Below are positions 11,283 to 23,413 of a stretch of 64,000 nucleotides of DNA, piece after piece. The stretch's first letter is position 1, and every line of letters begins with the position of its first letter. Source of the DNA: Naganishia liquefaciens (lineage: Eukaryota > Basidiomycota > Tremellomycetes > Filobasidiales > Filobasidiaceae); contig BLZA01000035.1 in assembly GCA_013423385.1 (NCBI GenBank), positions 62,001 to 126,000 of the forward strand, read 5' to 3'. The notes beneath the pieces are model-generated. The model did no database searches, was not told where the DNA came from, and worked only from the letters and a program-made list of their open reading frames with translations. The position numbers were made by a program, and so were the translations under genes.

Positions 11283-14200
11283 ATGACCCAGATCGCACAT
11301 CTTGGCGACGGCTCGACGTAAGTCTCTTCCAACGAGCGGGAACCACACCCGGCCGCTGACCCTACCTCAAGTCTCAATCAAGCGTGGGAATCCGCTCTCA
11401 CCAAAGCCGTCGCAGAGTTCAAACATCTCGTCTCCTCGGCCGGATCAAAGTCATGGAAACTTGTCCAGCCAGGCTCTGGCAGCACCACGCCTCAGCCGCC
11501 TACAGCGAAATCTCCACCGACGTCACCCATCGCAGGATATCCCTTTCCCGATCTGACGAATGCAGCAAAGGCGCCGCGCACGAGTGATGTTGTCGTTCAT
11601 CGGCGGAGCGGAAAGACGGGCGATACGTATCGAGCGACGTTGGAAGTGCCGTTGAGCTATTTCGGCGAACGAGGAATTAGCATTGAGACGTTTGCGAGGG
11701 CGATCAATACGCCTGAGGCGTGGAGACAATGTAAGTCGACATTTTTCGGCGGTCTTCAATGCTCCTGACGGATGAGTGCAGGGCAGAAATTGGTGGAAGA
11801 TGCAAGTACGCTGGATCTTCTCGATATTCATACCCGCATCAATTCGGTCCGCTTTAAACTCGGATGGCCATCCAGGTGCGTCTTGCGTCAGACTACCAAA
11901 TAGGATTTCTAACTTGCCAATTGCCACCCCTGCCCAGTCCCCGAGACGCCATCACTATTGCTCGAACCTACGAAGACGATTCCTCCCTCATCGATATCTC
12001 CACTTCCCTTCCACGCATGCCGGATGAACCCGCCTACCTACGTCCCGCACCACCCTACGTCCGCTCCGCGATCAAACTCCTCGCGTGGTGCGTGCAGATC
12101 CAACGTGCCCCAACGCAACCGCCGGCATCATCAAAAGTCTCGTCTCCCTCGGACAATGATGTTTTGAGAATCACTTGCTTTTGGAATTGGAATCCGCAGG
12201 GGACGTGGGCGGTAGGTGCAAGCGTTCCACAGCATCTCCCTGCGCTTCTCGTCGGGCTCGTCGATTTTGTCACGAGCGATCGAGCCGTCATTCCCGGCAT
12301 CGCAGGATATGGCAGGCAGATTTCCATTCACGAGCTTCGATACGATCCCACTCGCAACATGCTCAACCTCGATTACGCCGTCGTTCCAGAGTCATGTTCG
12401 GCAAAGGCCGGAGGGTCTGGAGTCCAAGCCGTCGATGTTGGGAACTTCAAAACGCAGAATCAGAAGAGTATCGTGCTTGAGATGAGTGGGACGCATAGTT
12501 GGGACATACAACTCCAGCGGCGATCTTCCAGCGAATCCGGCAACCCATGGAGGCCAACACTTTCGCACAGCGGGTACGATTCGCTGTCAAAGACTCTTCA
12601 CCTTCATATTGATCATCAAGAACCCAAGCACGACAACGACCTCATTCGAATTCTCGCGACCGTTGAGCGGACGTCTGGAAACCCAGGAGACGTCTGGCTC
12701 AATGGCGCCTTGATGACGGTCACCCACGACGCACCCAAAATCACTGAACAAGCCGATCCCCTCCCCCACCTATCCCCTCGGCAAATTGAAGATGGCGCGA
12801 GCGTACGGAGTGATTACAGCCTCGATTCGTCCCTCATTCCGGACTCGGTCGAATTCAAAGGACGATCCCGATCGGCGACGTTGAGATCGTTTTCCGGGAT
12901 CGATGTGGCGCTGCACAGGCAGCCGTCGATGATGCTTGCGCGGAATCGCAAGACGGCCCGTGGCAGGAGTCCCGCCCAAGAGAAGAGTATTGGCTCCTTG
13001 ATAAGGAGGAATTATATATGTGGGTACACACTTGCACTGCCAAGAATCGATACTGATCTGGTCATCTTCAAGACTTTACTTCCTTTTTGCAGGAACCGGA
13101 CGCCAAGTGGCGGCAAATCTCGGAAAGTAAGGGAGTTACCGTACACCAATTGAATTCGATCGATCCAACGCTCCTTGTTCACCGAGCCGAGGCAGTGTTC
13201 GTGGGCGTCAGTCTGCTGGATCTTTGGGCCATCCTCAGCAATTTCGGGACACGAAAGGCCTGGTCCAAAACCTTTGAGAACGCCGAGTTACTAGAGCACG
13301 TCAATGAGATGAGCGAGCTCTGGCATATACATCATCGACCCGGAAAATCTATGGCGTAAGTCCCGTGATATGTATTTGTATCCATGGCTAACGCCTCTCT
13401 AGCGCACGAGATGCGCTTCTCCTACGAACGACGTACAAGAGTCCGGATAGCATACATATCTTCGGCTTGTCGGTCGACGACAAGACACTATTTCCAGAGC
13501 TGCCAGACCCGGACGAACCGCATTCAATCCGCCAAACGATTGCGCTGCAGGGCTGGTCATTAGAAAAATTATCACCGAATACAGTACACGTCACTTTGAT
13601 AGAGCAAGCTGATCCACGCGGATGGACGACAAAGGGAGCGATGCAGCAAGCGCTGATCTCGGCGGTTAGCGGTCTTGGTGAATTCGCCATCAAATCTGGA
13701 GCACCACCGGCCGTTGCACGCCTTGAAGGCGCGCAGCTGGCTCAAACCCACCTGAACATCGTCAAGCAGGTCATGAAGGTCAAGTATGAGTCGGCGACCT
13801 CTTGGACAACGGTACCGGCCGCAAGGAAGCCAGGCTCTCTGCCTCCTCATATCATCGCGGAGACGCCCGGAATCGCCACACCCGCTGCAGAAACGGCAGA
13901 AACGCCCTTGCTCACCCTCGAAGAGACAACTCGGACCATGTCCTGTACAATTCGCTGTGACTCTGGCAGATACTGGCCGTTCGGCGTCGATATCGTCGTC
14001 GATCCACCCGCAAGTAGCGTGACGGCATTGCGTCGTCATAAACTCGCTGAGCCGGGAGGCGGACTCTGGGCGACCGTGACTCACAGCAAACATCTTGTTG
14101 GTACAGAGTCTGTCTCTCTTACCCTGCGTCCTAGAACGCTGGAAGATAAGCGAGATCGCCCTGGACTTTCCGTCAACGGAAGTGTCACCAAAGTGGACAC

Positions 14201-16850
14201 CGAAGATCTTGATGAGTCGGAACTTCAATTAATGAAGAAGCAAAAGCGATCGAAGCCGACTCGACGACCTCTGGATCAACCCCCAACGCTGCCTGTTTTG
14301 CGCAGACAAGCCACATCGCAGAGCTCGGAAGATTCTGCCAACAAGGACCACACGTCCGGACAAGCCAAGCAACTATCACCCGTTGTTGCGTCAAATGTAT
14401 GGTCACGTTTCTCAAGCCCGCTGACAAGTATTTACAGCAGCGCCGCTCAATCTTCACGTAATCTCTTCCTGGCCAAACCGCTTTCGGCTGCTCAGCAAGA
14501 CTTGATGAAACGTGCACCTATAGATGCTTTGGGCGTTGCCTTTGAGCAGCTATTCCGCATTCACGTCGATAGATTCAGCGAGAGTACAAGCAGTGACGCG
14601 CAATGGCAGCAAGTTTCAAAGGGACCGGCCGGTATCGTCGAATGCAAGACGCTGCCATTTGTTTCGCCTAATCTACCTGTTTACCGCTCCAGTCGCATCA
14701 TTCAGAACTACTCGGCTCCAGAGATCATCTCGGTGATTAAAAGCGGCGATCACCGAAAAGTATGGGATGCCAAGCTGATGGAGAACAACACTCTGCAAAG
14801 CTTTGGACATGGTGTTACGGTCGACTGGTCAACGCAAAGCATGGCTTTCCCGCTGCGTCCACGAGGTTTCATCACCGCCAGCATGACAGTCAAAGGCGAT
14901 GATGCAGGTACCAGATCACCGCTCAGTTCCACCTCTGCCACGCCTACTGCAACTCTCACATTCCACGTCACGACATCCAATTTTGATCGAGCCGACTTGA
15001 TGAAGCATGCCGATCGCTTCAATCCGCAGGGATACGGAATTGGCAATGTCGTGCTCGAAGGCTGGATTCTTGAAACGCTCGATCCATACTCTCACGACCA
15101 TTATCCGGTGCCAAGTACGCGATGCATGTATGTGACTGCAGTCGACTTTGGTTATCTACCTCTCGCTGCAAACAATATGGCAAACGCAGCTCTGCCGCAG
15201 CGGCTTAGCGCTATCGAAAAGCTGCTCAAGAGTACAGCCGCATCATTACCAATGCTTCAGACGCCCAAGAGCAGGCTTGTTGTCGGCAAGGAGTTGCTAC
15301 ACGCCCGACAGAGTCAACAGCCCAGTGCATATGCCTTGCAGTCGCCGTCTGCACGTTCAGCCCTCATTCAGTCTCAAGCCACTATCGACGGCGGTTTCGA
15401 GTGTATCTTGTATCTGCCTGCTGCTTCCCAGGCCACGGTTAATGGCCTTGGCCTGGAAGCTGAAATCGTGCCGGAAGAGCAAACGGAGACTTTATCGGTC
15501 GCAGAGACGGGAGTGCAAATATCGTCTGTGGCAAAACATGGCAGCCCTGAGCTCGGCACTTCTCCGCCAGAACGTCCCTCCAGTCGACTGCTTTCTTCGC
15601 CATTCGCGTCTCTACCCCGAATTCGGTCGCCCTTGTCCAACGTCTCGATACCCAAGTTTCAACAAAGTCTCACGCCTATTCTTTGCGAAGTGGTTTTTGA
15701 GCGGTCGGGCGGGGCGTCATTCGATATCTCTTTCGAATGCGTGACAGCGGAGGGCACACCCCCAGTAACGTTGCCGGTCGATTTTTCGAATGGCAACACT
15801 ACCGGCCTGCAGCTATACATCGATAGAGCGCCAGCTCCCGTCCTGCGCAGTGCGTTGAACGAGAACGATGTTTACTGTATCAAAGTCTCGGCGGATTCTC
15901 AAGGTCTCGCCAGCCACCCTCTCGGTGACCTCGAACCTCAGGAAAGCGAGTCGGATCTTCCGCCACGTATCTTGCGAGTACGCGCTAGACGGCGAGAGGT
16001 CGCCGGCGATCATCCTTTCATGATGAACGGACGGCCAATTGAGGTACGGGATAATTTGCAAGGTCCGCTTTCTCCGGCGGCCAACAGGGCAGAATGGCCT
16101 CGGATAGTCCGGTGAGAATACTTGTGTCCTGCTTACATTGCGCTTGCTGACTCCCATTTCAGAGTGGGATCGGCGCGGGTCAGCGGAACATGCGCGCCGC
16201 TTGCACGTGATGCGTCCATTCGAGACGATACGGTAGTTCCGCGAGAAGACATTGAGATCAAGCAGGGCGAGGACACGGACGGACATGCCGCAACCAATGC
16301 CGCAGCCGCATCATCAGTGAGTTGACCAAAGTCTCCGTCAGAATACGCTATTGAGGCCTAAACTGAAATCTCCCCACAGTCTGACCCGCCCGCAACGCCT
16401 GTTCGCATGAATTCCATCTATCGCTATCTCACCCAGCCAGTCAACCTGAACAGATTCAGTTGGCCAATATCAGGGTATCCATCCCCAGCTATCAAATCGG
16501 AAACTGCCCCTCTGCCAGTTGAGGTACCACCTCCCGCACCTCGACAGGACCAGAGTACGTCGACCGACAATGTAGGGCCAATCGCAGGCGAGAGCGTTAT
16601 AGCTCTGGCCGATGCAACAGCTTCTTCCGGACTATCGACACCGGCTCTTATCGTTCTGGCAGTTCTGCTGTCTTTTGCGCTAGGCTTCATGAGTCGAACG
16701 CTGTTGATGAACCTAGAAGATTTCGTCAATCTATCACTGGAGCGCAATGGACATAGCGACGGGGAATGGACGGAATTCCGGCGACTTTTACAGGTGCCGT
16801 TTTTGGGACGCTACCTTGTATTGGGTATCGCCGACAGAGCCCGCCAATGA
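11283..16850 (+). CDS. Large multi-START-domain protein with C-terminal membrane helix
   Basis: START domains bind lipids such as sterols or ceramide in a hydrophobic pocket. Eight exons (11283-11317, 11372-11730, 11782-11875, 11938-13019, 13073-13355, 13403-16111, 16163-16316, 16380-16850) sum to 5187 nt, or 1728 residues. START-like segments can be read at about residues 1-200 (ending in the PAPPYVRSAIKLLAW strand), 530-760 (from AKWRQISESKGV to QTHLNIVKQVMKVKYE) and 990-1240 (from EQLFRIHVDRF to TRCMYVTAVDFGYLP). Between them lie Ser/Pro-rich linkers. At about residues 1656-1680 a single hydrophobic helix (ALIVLAVLLSFALGF) lies close to the C-terminus, which fits tail-anchoring. A role in lipid transfer at membrane contacts is inferred. 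The ligand cannot be told from the sequence. Confidence 0.85.
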
Positions 16851-17980
16851 ACATTCTGGAATCTACGAAAAAACATCATCTGCAATTGTATAACGAAAAC
16901 AGCATACTTAGTTGTAACCTCATAGCATTTTAGCCGCATTGTCATTACAAAGTTGTGGTAGTCTTGGGTCGAGGGCTCGAGGTTTTCACGGCGAGAAAGC
17001 GCAATGTCGAGATTGAACCGTTCCTGTGAGCCCAAGATATCGATTGGAGACGTCTGAATGTGACTCCGACGTATACGCCTTTAGCGCTTCTGATGGACGA
17101 CGATAGTCATGCTGGAAACAGTGATAGTGAGACGAAAGAGGCATTCAGAAGATTGCGTTCTTTTCAGTATTCCCGATACCGAATTCTCATTCTCGCATAT
17201 TACAGTCTTTTCGATCGGTCGATTGGACAATTCATATGAGACTTTAGCTACGTAAAATTGTGGCGAATACTATAATGCTGTCCTTGCTTCTATGATAGGT
17301 GAAGACTGATACCTTCCCCCTTCAACATTCTGAAAAGATTGTTGTCGTTCGGCGGGGTAGCGATTTTTTTGACCCGAAACAAAGACGGCAGGGCCCGCCA
17401 TGAATGCCATCGTCGAGGATAGACAAGTTATAAGGATTGAAGAAGGGCGGGTTCTGTGCGAGAATGGGGAAATTCGAACCATTGACCATGTCCTTTAGAA
17501 TCATGCGTAGCGTAGACGTGATGAACATCGCTCACACGTCTCCGGGGCGCAACCAAGAATCGGGTGCAGAAGGACATCCTCACGGATCACATCGGTGCAG
17601 TATGCTGATCGGCAGCAACTGTCTTCACACGGCACGCAGCCGTGAAGGAATGCACCGCGTACCGATCGAGGTGGATACCGGGATGTCTGAGGTCGAATAT
17701 GAACCCCGGGTAATCGATGAACGGATGTAGACACTGTTCAGGCTCGGCATGCTGTGTCCATTCACCGCCTTTGGCATGGGGCGATGGACTGGTATCGCGC
17801 AATGCTCAATGACGTGAGTGGGGGTTACAAAGGAACGAGTACTGAGCATCTACTGGTTCATGGGCAGCAAGGGTTTGTATATGAGCAGTCTTCTTGGTCC
17901 CTCGACTCTCAAGTCAGTGCTAGAGCCAGATGAAGATATGATTGTCAAACACATTCGCGCCTGAAATTGAAGTCAGAACG
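16851..17980. other. Spacer with only weak coding signal
   Basis: At 17003-17250 a short stretch could encode a start (MSRLNRS), an intron with GTGAGC...TTTAG, and a 50-residue exon containing ETKEAFRRLRSFQYSRYR and ending before TGA. It resembles nothing I know. The rest holds no convincing gene. Confidence 0.35.
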
Positions 17981-18694
17981 ATGTTTCATGTTGTGGAAGA
18001 TTTCAACAGCACCGAAGACATCTTCGTCATCATTTCCAGCATATTTGAAGAGTATCGGAACTGCTCGATCCGACTTGACTCGAAGACCCGCAGCCATTCA
18101 GCCAAACGGGCATAGCTGGTGAAACTAGAAGATACCTGGAAACAACGGAGATTTCCTCGTCTCATCGAGAATATTGTGGGAATAGTGGAAGATGATTTCG
18201 AAAATGATCCAGGTGAGGAGTTCTGTACCCAGGTCCTGAGAGCGCTGCCGAGCATTTCAAGCGAGCAGGGGTTGGCACAAATCGTGGCCGACCAATCCGG
18301 AGCACGTCAACCGTACGAGGATGATGGAGGCGAAAGCATTTCTCCGACTACCGATGGAGGAGGACCCGACTCGCCGAATACATCCTTGACCATGGGGATG
18401 TCTTCGACGGGACGGAATTGCAAAGATCCTCTTTCCATACTCGGGAAACGCAAACGTTCCTTTGACGCACACTTGAGCTGGGTCGAATTAGACTATCTTA
18501 GCAGGTTCTCGGGGCTGTGCATGGGCAGTTCAAGTGTAGACGGAATCGGGTGCAAGAGCAACGTTGAACCACACACTGCGAGCCTTGAATGTTCACCTAC
18601 GATATCTCTGTGTCCACCTACACCTCCCGGCTCAGGCTCCCCCGCAAGCTTTGCATCTAAAGTAACGGGAAGTGCGCCTGGCTACACCGCCTAG
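17981..18694 (+). CDS. Hypothetical protein, gene model uncertain
   Basis: An open frame from 18119 to the stop at 18694 encodes about 190 residues with an acidic middle (VEDDFENDPGEEF), a basic KRKRSF patch that could be a nuclear signal, and a Ser/Pro/Gly-rich tail. The same frame is open upstream from an ATG at 17981 (MFHVVEDFNSTEDIF) but holds one in-frame TAG at about 18113, directly before CTGGTG. That TAG could be the 3' end of an intron, since CATAG is a valid acceptor and GTCATC a weak in-phase donor. I do not recognise the protein. It could be an exon of an orphan gene or a decayed gene. Confidence 0.35.
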
Positions 18695-19185
18695 AACACG
18701 TGGGTTATAGTTCTTTTGTGATGACGATCTTGCTCTGAAACTGCGTAGTAGCAGGCCAAGCTGACTAGCCAAAGGAAACGAAAACGAAGTGACAAAGACT
18801 ACAATGCATATCGCGTCTACAGCCTGAGACCGACTCCTTGTACCGAATCCCTGCTAGCCCAAACCTCCTGCAATGGCGCCGTTCGGCCCCGCTAAGATAA
18901 GGCCTTGATCAATGATGAATGAGTGTCAGTCGGGGAACGCCAGCCTTCTGTTCAGAACCGGGCTAGCCTCCAGCGTAACTCTAAACTGGTATGGTCGCGA
19001 TTGATTTGCCAACGAAACAGATTGTGTGACGCTCGTGTAGACGCCAGAATGGCCGATTAGCTAGTGGAAGAGCGTTTCCCGCCTCAAACGTCACAAAGCT
19101 ATCTATACTTTTACTCTTTTACAACCCGTATCCGGCATCCTCTTTGACTCTAATCTAACTGTTCAAGGTGATCCGCGGACCATGG
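18695..19185. other. Intergenic spacer
   Basis: Between the hypothetical ORF and the 3' end of the spartin-like gene. No coding or RNA feature recognised. Confidence 0.5.
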
Positions 19186-20531
19186 CTACTTCTTACCGCC
19201 CGCACCCGCCTGATACCCATCAACAGCTCCAACGCCGGCATCATACCCATGCTTGTACACCGAGCTCACGAGCGTCGCATCCACCGCGACACCCGCGGCG
19301 TTTGATCCCGTCGCACCGACATCTAGCAAAGATCCCTAGATATCAGCGAGGTCGCAAAGGGGTGTAAGCGATGCGTTAGAACGTACCCCGGGCGACCTTG
19401 GATGCCTCGGATCCGTACGAGTGATCAATTGTTTTGTATGTTGAATCGGCCACGGCGTCCGATACCTGTTTTGCGCTTTTCACGGCGCCCCGTTGAGTTA
19501 GCCTCTAGGTCGAATAGGGGATTTCGAGGAGGGCCTCACCCCGCTGCCGCGCCCTCGGCGCCGAGTTTGACTTCCTATTTCCCGGCGTGCTCACATTAGC
19601 TACCTGGACCGATGATTCCCAAAAGGGCCCTCAAGGGAAATACTCACCTCCCACGTCTCACCCGCGGCAGCGCCGACGTTCGCCGCGACCTCGCTCGCGC
19701 CCCTGCCCAACTCACTATCCGCCATCTTGTCCGCCGTCGGTCCCGCCATGACATCCTGCAGACTCTTGACGGCTCCCTGAGCCAACTGCCCAAGATACGC
19801 CGCCCCATCATGAACGACCTCGCCAATGGATTCAGTCACCCCATGTGTCACCCCGGCCGCACGCTCCGTCCCGCTCTTGCTCGTTCCCGCGGCCGTCTTC
19901 AAGCCCTCGGGAACGGTGGCTTGTCCTGCGGGTGTCTGCCCGTTGACGGATTCCGTGAATGTCTCGATGCGATGGGCGAGCCATTTGCCGTAGCTAGTGA
20001 GGGTATCGGCGATAGTGGTGCCGTATCCTTGCGCACTCGCACCAGAGGCAGCGAGAACGGCATCTTGTTCATCTTCAATGTCGTAGTACCTGATAACGCT
20101 CGAGGATCAGTCCAACGAGATCTCGTCAATGGGGAAAACCAAGCGACTAACCCCATTTCCTTCCAGCATCCAAGCTCCTTCAATTGCTTCTCCAGGGCCA
20201 ACGCCATCGCCTCGGTCCGCTCATACTCGGCCGGACCGGTACTCTCCTTCAACGTCACCTTGACCTTGCCCGCCCTCTCCCCACCCACCACGGGCCTGAA
20301 CGCAAATGCCGGGTGTTCCCCGTTCGTATCAACCTTGACGACGGGCGTGGCATGCGTGATCGGGAAGCTGGCGGTGCCGACGGAGAGGGTGATAGTTTCC
20401 TTTGGATGATCGGGCGTGTGGGCGGGGATGCGGGAGAGGACGAGGTCACCTTCTGCCAGGAGGACGGGACTGCCGCCGGGGGGCAGGTGGTATGCCTTTG
20501 TGGAGGGGACTGAGATGAGCTGTTCGGCCAT
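19186..20531 (-). CDS. Spartin-like senescence-domain protein
   Basis: The senescence/spartin domain family associates with lipid droplets and mitochondria in animals and plants. The N-terminal exon encodes a beta-rich module (PPGGSPVLLAEGDLVLSRIP, then PITHATPVVKV). After a splice the frame continues YYDIEDEQDAVLAASG and YGKWLAHRIETFTESV, followed by the Ala/Gly-rich senescence region (SGTERAAGVTHGVTESIGE, TWE). Two further short exons carry AVKSAKQVSDAVADS, YKTIDHSYGSEASKVARG and HGYDAGVGAVDGYQ, and the protein ends in AGAGGKK. The glycine-rich amphipathic helices near the C-terminus fit the family. At least five exons; one acceptor appears to be CTAGAG. The start is shared with a 220-bp divergent promoter to the HNT2-like gene. 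Function beyond family membership is inferred. Confidence 0.8.
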
Positions 20532-20751
20532 GGTTGTGTCTGATGGGGGAGATGGACGACGAGCGACGAGGAGACGTGGTCAAGTCGATGCAACGAGATG
20601 ACGACTCGCTGCTTCTTGCGTCATCGAGATGGAAAATCTCCCTTTTTCCCCTTCATTTTAGCCCCGTATACAGTGAATTTACACCCATCATCCCCCGTTC
20701 AAACCATCAACGCTCTTGTTGCCATCCTCGTATAGCGGCCCGACGCCAACG
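20532..20751. promoter_or_regulatory. Divergent promoter, spartin-like gene and HNT2-like gene
   Basis: 220 bp between opposite start codons. No TATA box obvious. Joint regulation is possible but not shown by the sequence. Confidence 0.45.
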
Positions 20752-21667
20752 ATGACCCTCTTCAGCACATTCAATGTCGCATCCCAAGGTAGGTCCAGCG
20801 CAACACACAGTCGAAATCCAATCCCTTACCACTCCCGAGCCAGTCTTCTGCAGGAGCGCGCTGAGCTTTGGCATCGTCAACCTTAAACCCCTCATCCGTA
20901 CGTCGCTTCACATCAACCCAACAAACCCACTCGCTAACGCCCCTCGTCACAAACAGCCGGCCGTATGTCTTCCTGAATCCACTTCGCACCCGACCACCGC
21001 TCTAATTCATCACCCTCAGACGTCCTCATATGTCCGAATCGCGTTGTCCCAAGACTCCAGGACCTCGGCGCCGATGAAGTGACGGATCTGTTTCTGCTGG
21101 TACAGAGGGTTGGCAAGGGGCTGGAAAGGGCATTCGGTGCGCAGGGACTGACAGTCAGTTGTCAGGTGAGCCTGCTTGCCGTGCTCTATGCGAATCCGTC
21201 TCCTATTCTCGTCTCCTATTCCCGACTCCTATCTTCAACTCCTTTTCCCGATGCATTTCAATCCAATTTCTGGAACTCTCCTCTTCCATCGCACCACAAC
21301 CCCCAATACCCTCACACCCTCTCGCACCCTCTCGCACCCTCTCGCAACCACATCAACACGCCACGCAACTAACCTCCTCATCTCCCACCTTCAGGACGGC
21401 CCTGTCGCGGGTCAATCCGTCCCGCACGTACACATTCACCTCATCCCCCGCAAACGCACAGACTTTCCCCCCGGCGAATCCGATGCCATTTACCCGCTCC
21501 TTGAATCATCAGAGCGGGCCCTCCGAGGGAACTTGATCGCTTCATCATCGGGGCAAACGCACGGGGGTTTGTTGGTTGTTCCAAAGGATGAAGATAGGAT
21601 GCCGAGGAGCGAGGAGGAGATGACGAGGGAGGCGCAGTGGTTGCGGACGTTCTTCACCAGCGGGTGA
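20752..21667 (+). CDS. HNT2: Diadenosine polyphosphate hydrolase, FHIT/HNT2 type (HIT family)
   Basis: HIT-family enzymes of the FHIT branch cleave Ap3A and related dinucleotides. The exons are 20752-20788, 20844-20897, 20957-20962, 21020-21165 and 21395-21667, together 516 nt, or 171 residues, close to FHIT length. Motifs in order: VFCRSALSFGIVNLKPLIPGHVLICP, then NRVVPRLQDL, LTVSCQDGPVAGQSV and the catalytic HIT triad HVHIHLIPRK, whose middle histidine acts as nucleophile in the family. The PGH that FHIT proteins share is made only if a 6-nt microexon (20957-20962) is used between introns of 59 and 57 nt. The last intron is 229 nt, long for this window. The C-terminal region matches FHIT in having acidic helices and a basic tail. 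Confidence 0.9.
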
Positions 21668-22524
21668 GACGTCAAGATGCCTTCCTCGACCCGGATGACG
21701 GGCGATGCAAACATTGCCAAAAACGGCGCTTCAGATCGACGGGACGAAAAGGACCTGCCGTCATCGGTCGAGAGGGGTCCCTGGATGAACAGGAACCTTG
21801 CTGTCAAGGTGAACACCTCGTGCGCAGATAGTTGGACACTACAGCGCCACCAGCTCGTCTTTGCCGACAACTCTGTCAGATCGCTGTGTCCCCTCCGGCC
21901 ACGTGGGAGGACGCAGTCTGCAGATGGGTTTATTTGAAAGGTTTGCATAGACTTTGAAGTGTCAAGGACGCACAAACAGATAGCATGCATGAGAGCATAC
22001 ATGTGTCATCTCATACGTTGCGACAGCTCGTCCATGCACTCCTCGAAAAGTCACACCTCGCTACATGATTATCCCTTAAGAACATGATTCCGAGACTGCA
22101 CCTGCCGAATTATCTCAACATCGCCAACGAGCAACGAAAGCCCGCAGCAAGTATGAGCAATCGCCAGGCAGGACGCTTGTGCATGCGCGACTAGGGAGAT
22201 GACTTCGCGGCGTAGAACAGGTTAAAACGCGAAAGCGCTCTCGGTCGGGGGGAGTGACTCCCAACAGCTTCATGCAGTGCTTTTGCAAAGGGGGAATTCC
22301 TTTGACTCGACAGCCTTCACCAGTGCACGTCTGCACCTTGGGAGGTGCCTCCTCCTCCTTTCATCGTCATTTACAGGCAGTGTCGCAAATACAGAACCCT
22401 GCTATATTTGTCGTGGTAGCGGTTCGGAACAAGGCAAATATATATAAGGCAACGCATCACCATCCTTCGGCGTCACAATCGCCCGGTCGAATCAGTATCC
22501 AATCTTTGAACGTGATTGATATCG
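21668..22524. other. Spacer with promoter of the orphan gene
   Basis: No gene recognised. A TATATATAA stretch at about 22437-22447 lies 80 bp before the start of the next gene. Confidence 0.45.
22437..22447 (+). promoter_or_regulatory. TATA box of orphan gene
   Basis: TATATATAA about 80 bp upstream of the start codon at 22525. Confidence 0.45.
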
Positions 22525-23413
22525 ATGCGAAACCTTTTTAGCCCCGAGAGCCCGGATCCGGATGCTGCAACGGATGGTCCGCAAACCATTTCATCGGTTG
22601 GTCCGCGAACCATTTCATCGGATGCGAACTCAGTTAGTGGAGCTTGGACCTCTCTCGAGTTCTCTGCGGCATGCGCCGTACAAGACCTCCTCCGCGTCGT
22701 TGAGTGAGTACGTAGTCCAGATAATTTTGAGTCCTTGCCAGAGGCTTATCTTGAGTGGACGTTCGCAGCCGAGTCGGACCAGCCAGCGGCATCACACGCA
22801 CGCTGGCGGTCTTTTGATCTTCAGAACCGACTCGAAGCTATGACGTTGCCATGGGACGATTCCTCTGATATGCGCGAGCGGGCGTTGAGGGATATCGGAC
22901 AAGGCGCCAGCGAGATGATGGCTGATCTCCTCGGCGAACTCTGGAGCCGTGACGAAGCTCCTATCCGCGATGCATTGCACAGTCAGCCCCAAAAGGGTGA
23001 GCTGCAAGCTATGTCAATGAGCTATGTGCGACTTGCTCAGTTACAACCAACGCTCATGATTCAGGACAACGAGTCACCCTCAGAGGGAGACTGGGAGGAA
23101 CTTCAACTGCAAGCCGTCCAGGATGATGGAGAACGGGCATGGTTCTGCTTCCGAGCGAAGATTGGAGGGGTACACCTTGTTGGGAAGATCTATATGGGGT
23201 TACGCTCAGTCCGGCATTCCCATAGCCTCTCACTGGTCTTTGCGATCAACTGAGAAAGGATATTGGATCGTGAGCCTGAAGTGGGGGGGGGGCAATGTGA
23301 AGTTGCCGCTCTTGCAAGTCTACAACTTGGAAGATACAGATGCTGGACTTCGTTGGGATCCTATTCAGCAGAGCTTGTGTGAGAGGGGGCTCACCGAGGT
23401 CTGGAGAGAATGA
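22525..23413 (+). CDS. Orphan protein, family A copy 1 (gene model uncertain)
   Basis: Not a recognised family. The frame opens at MRNLFSPESPDPD, contains two 8-residue repeats (DGPQTISS, VGPRTISS), and continues into LPEAYLEWTFAAESDQP through a region with an in-frame TGA at about 22707, next to a GTGAGT donor. The C-terminal part switches frame at 23169, which a 40-nt intron (GTACAC...CTCAG, 23169-23208) would repair to IGGSGIPIASHWSL. It is related to the next gene: both have GDW-x-EL, an aromatic FCF/FCL strand, IP-x-HWSL and a tryptophan-bearing strand after it. No signal peptide or membrane helix. Either the introns are unusually short or this copy is decaying. Confidence 0.5.
22572..22619. 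repeat. Two-copy 24-bp tandem repeat
   Basis: Two adjacent 24-bp units around GGTCCGC(A/G)AACCATTTCATC, differing at only two positions, encode repeated octapeptides near the N-terminus of the orphan gene. Confidence 0.8.

Noticed and set aside
13572-14228. Minus-strand open frame of 218 residues
   Set aside because: Antisense to the START protein's main exon; no motif of its own.
17440-17540. TTCGAACC, which resembles a tRNA B box on the minus strand
   Set aside because: The T stem does not pair and no A box or cloverleaf can be built around it.
22572-22619. Short direct repeats as a possible CRISPR or terminal repeat
   Set aside because: Only two adjacent 24-bp copies, inside a coding frame, without spacers; eukaryotic context.
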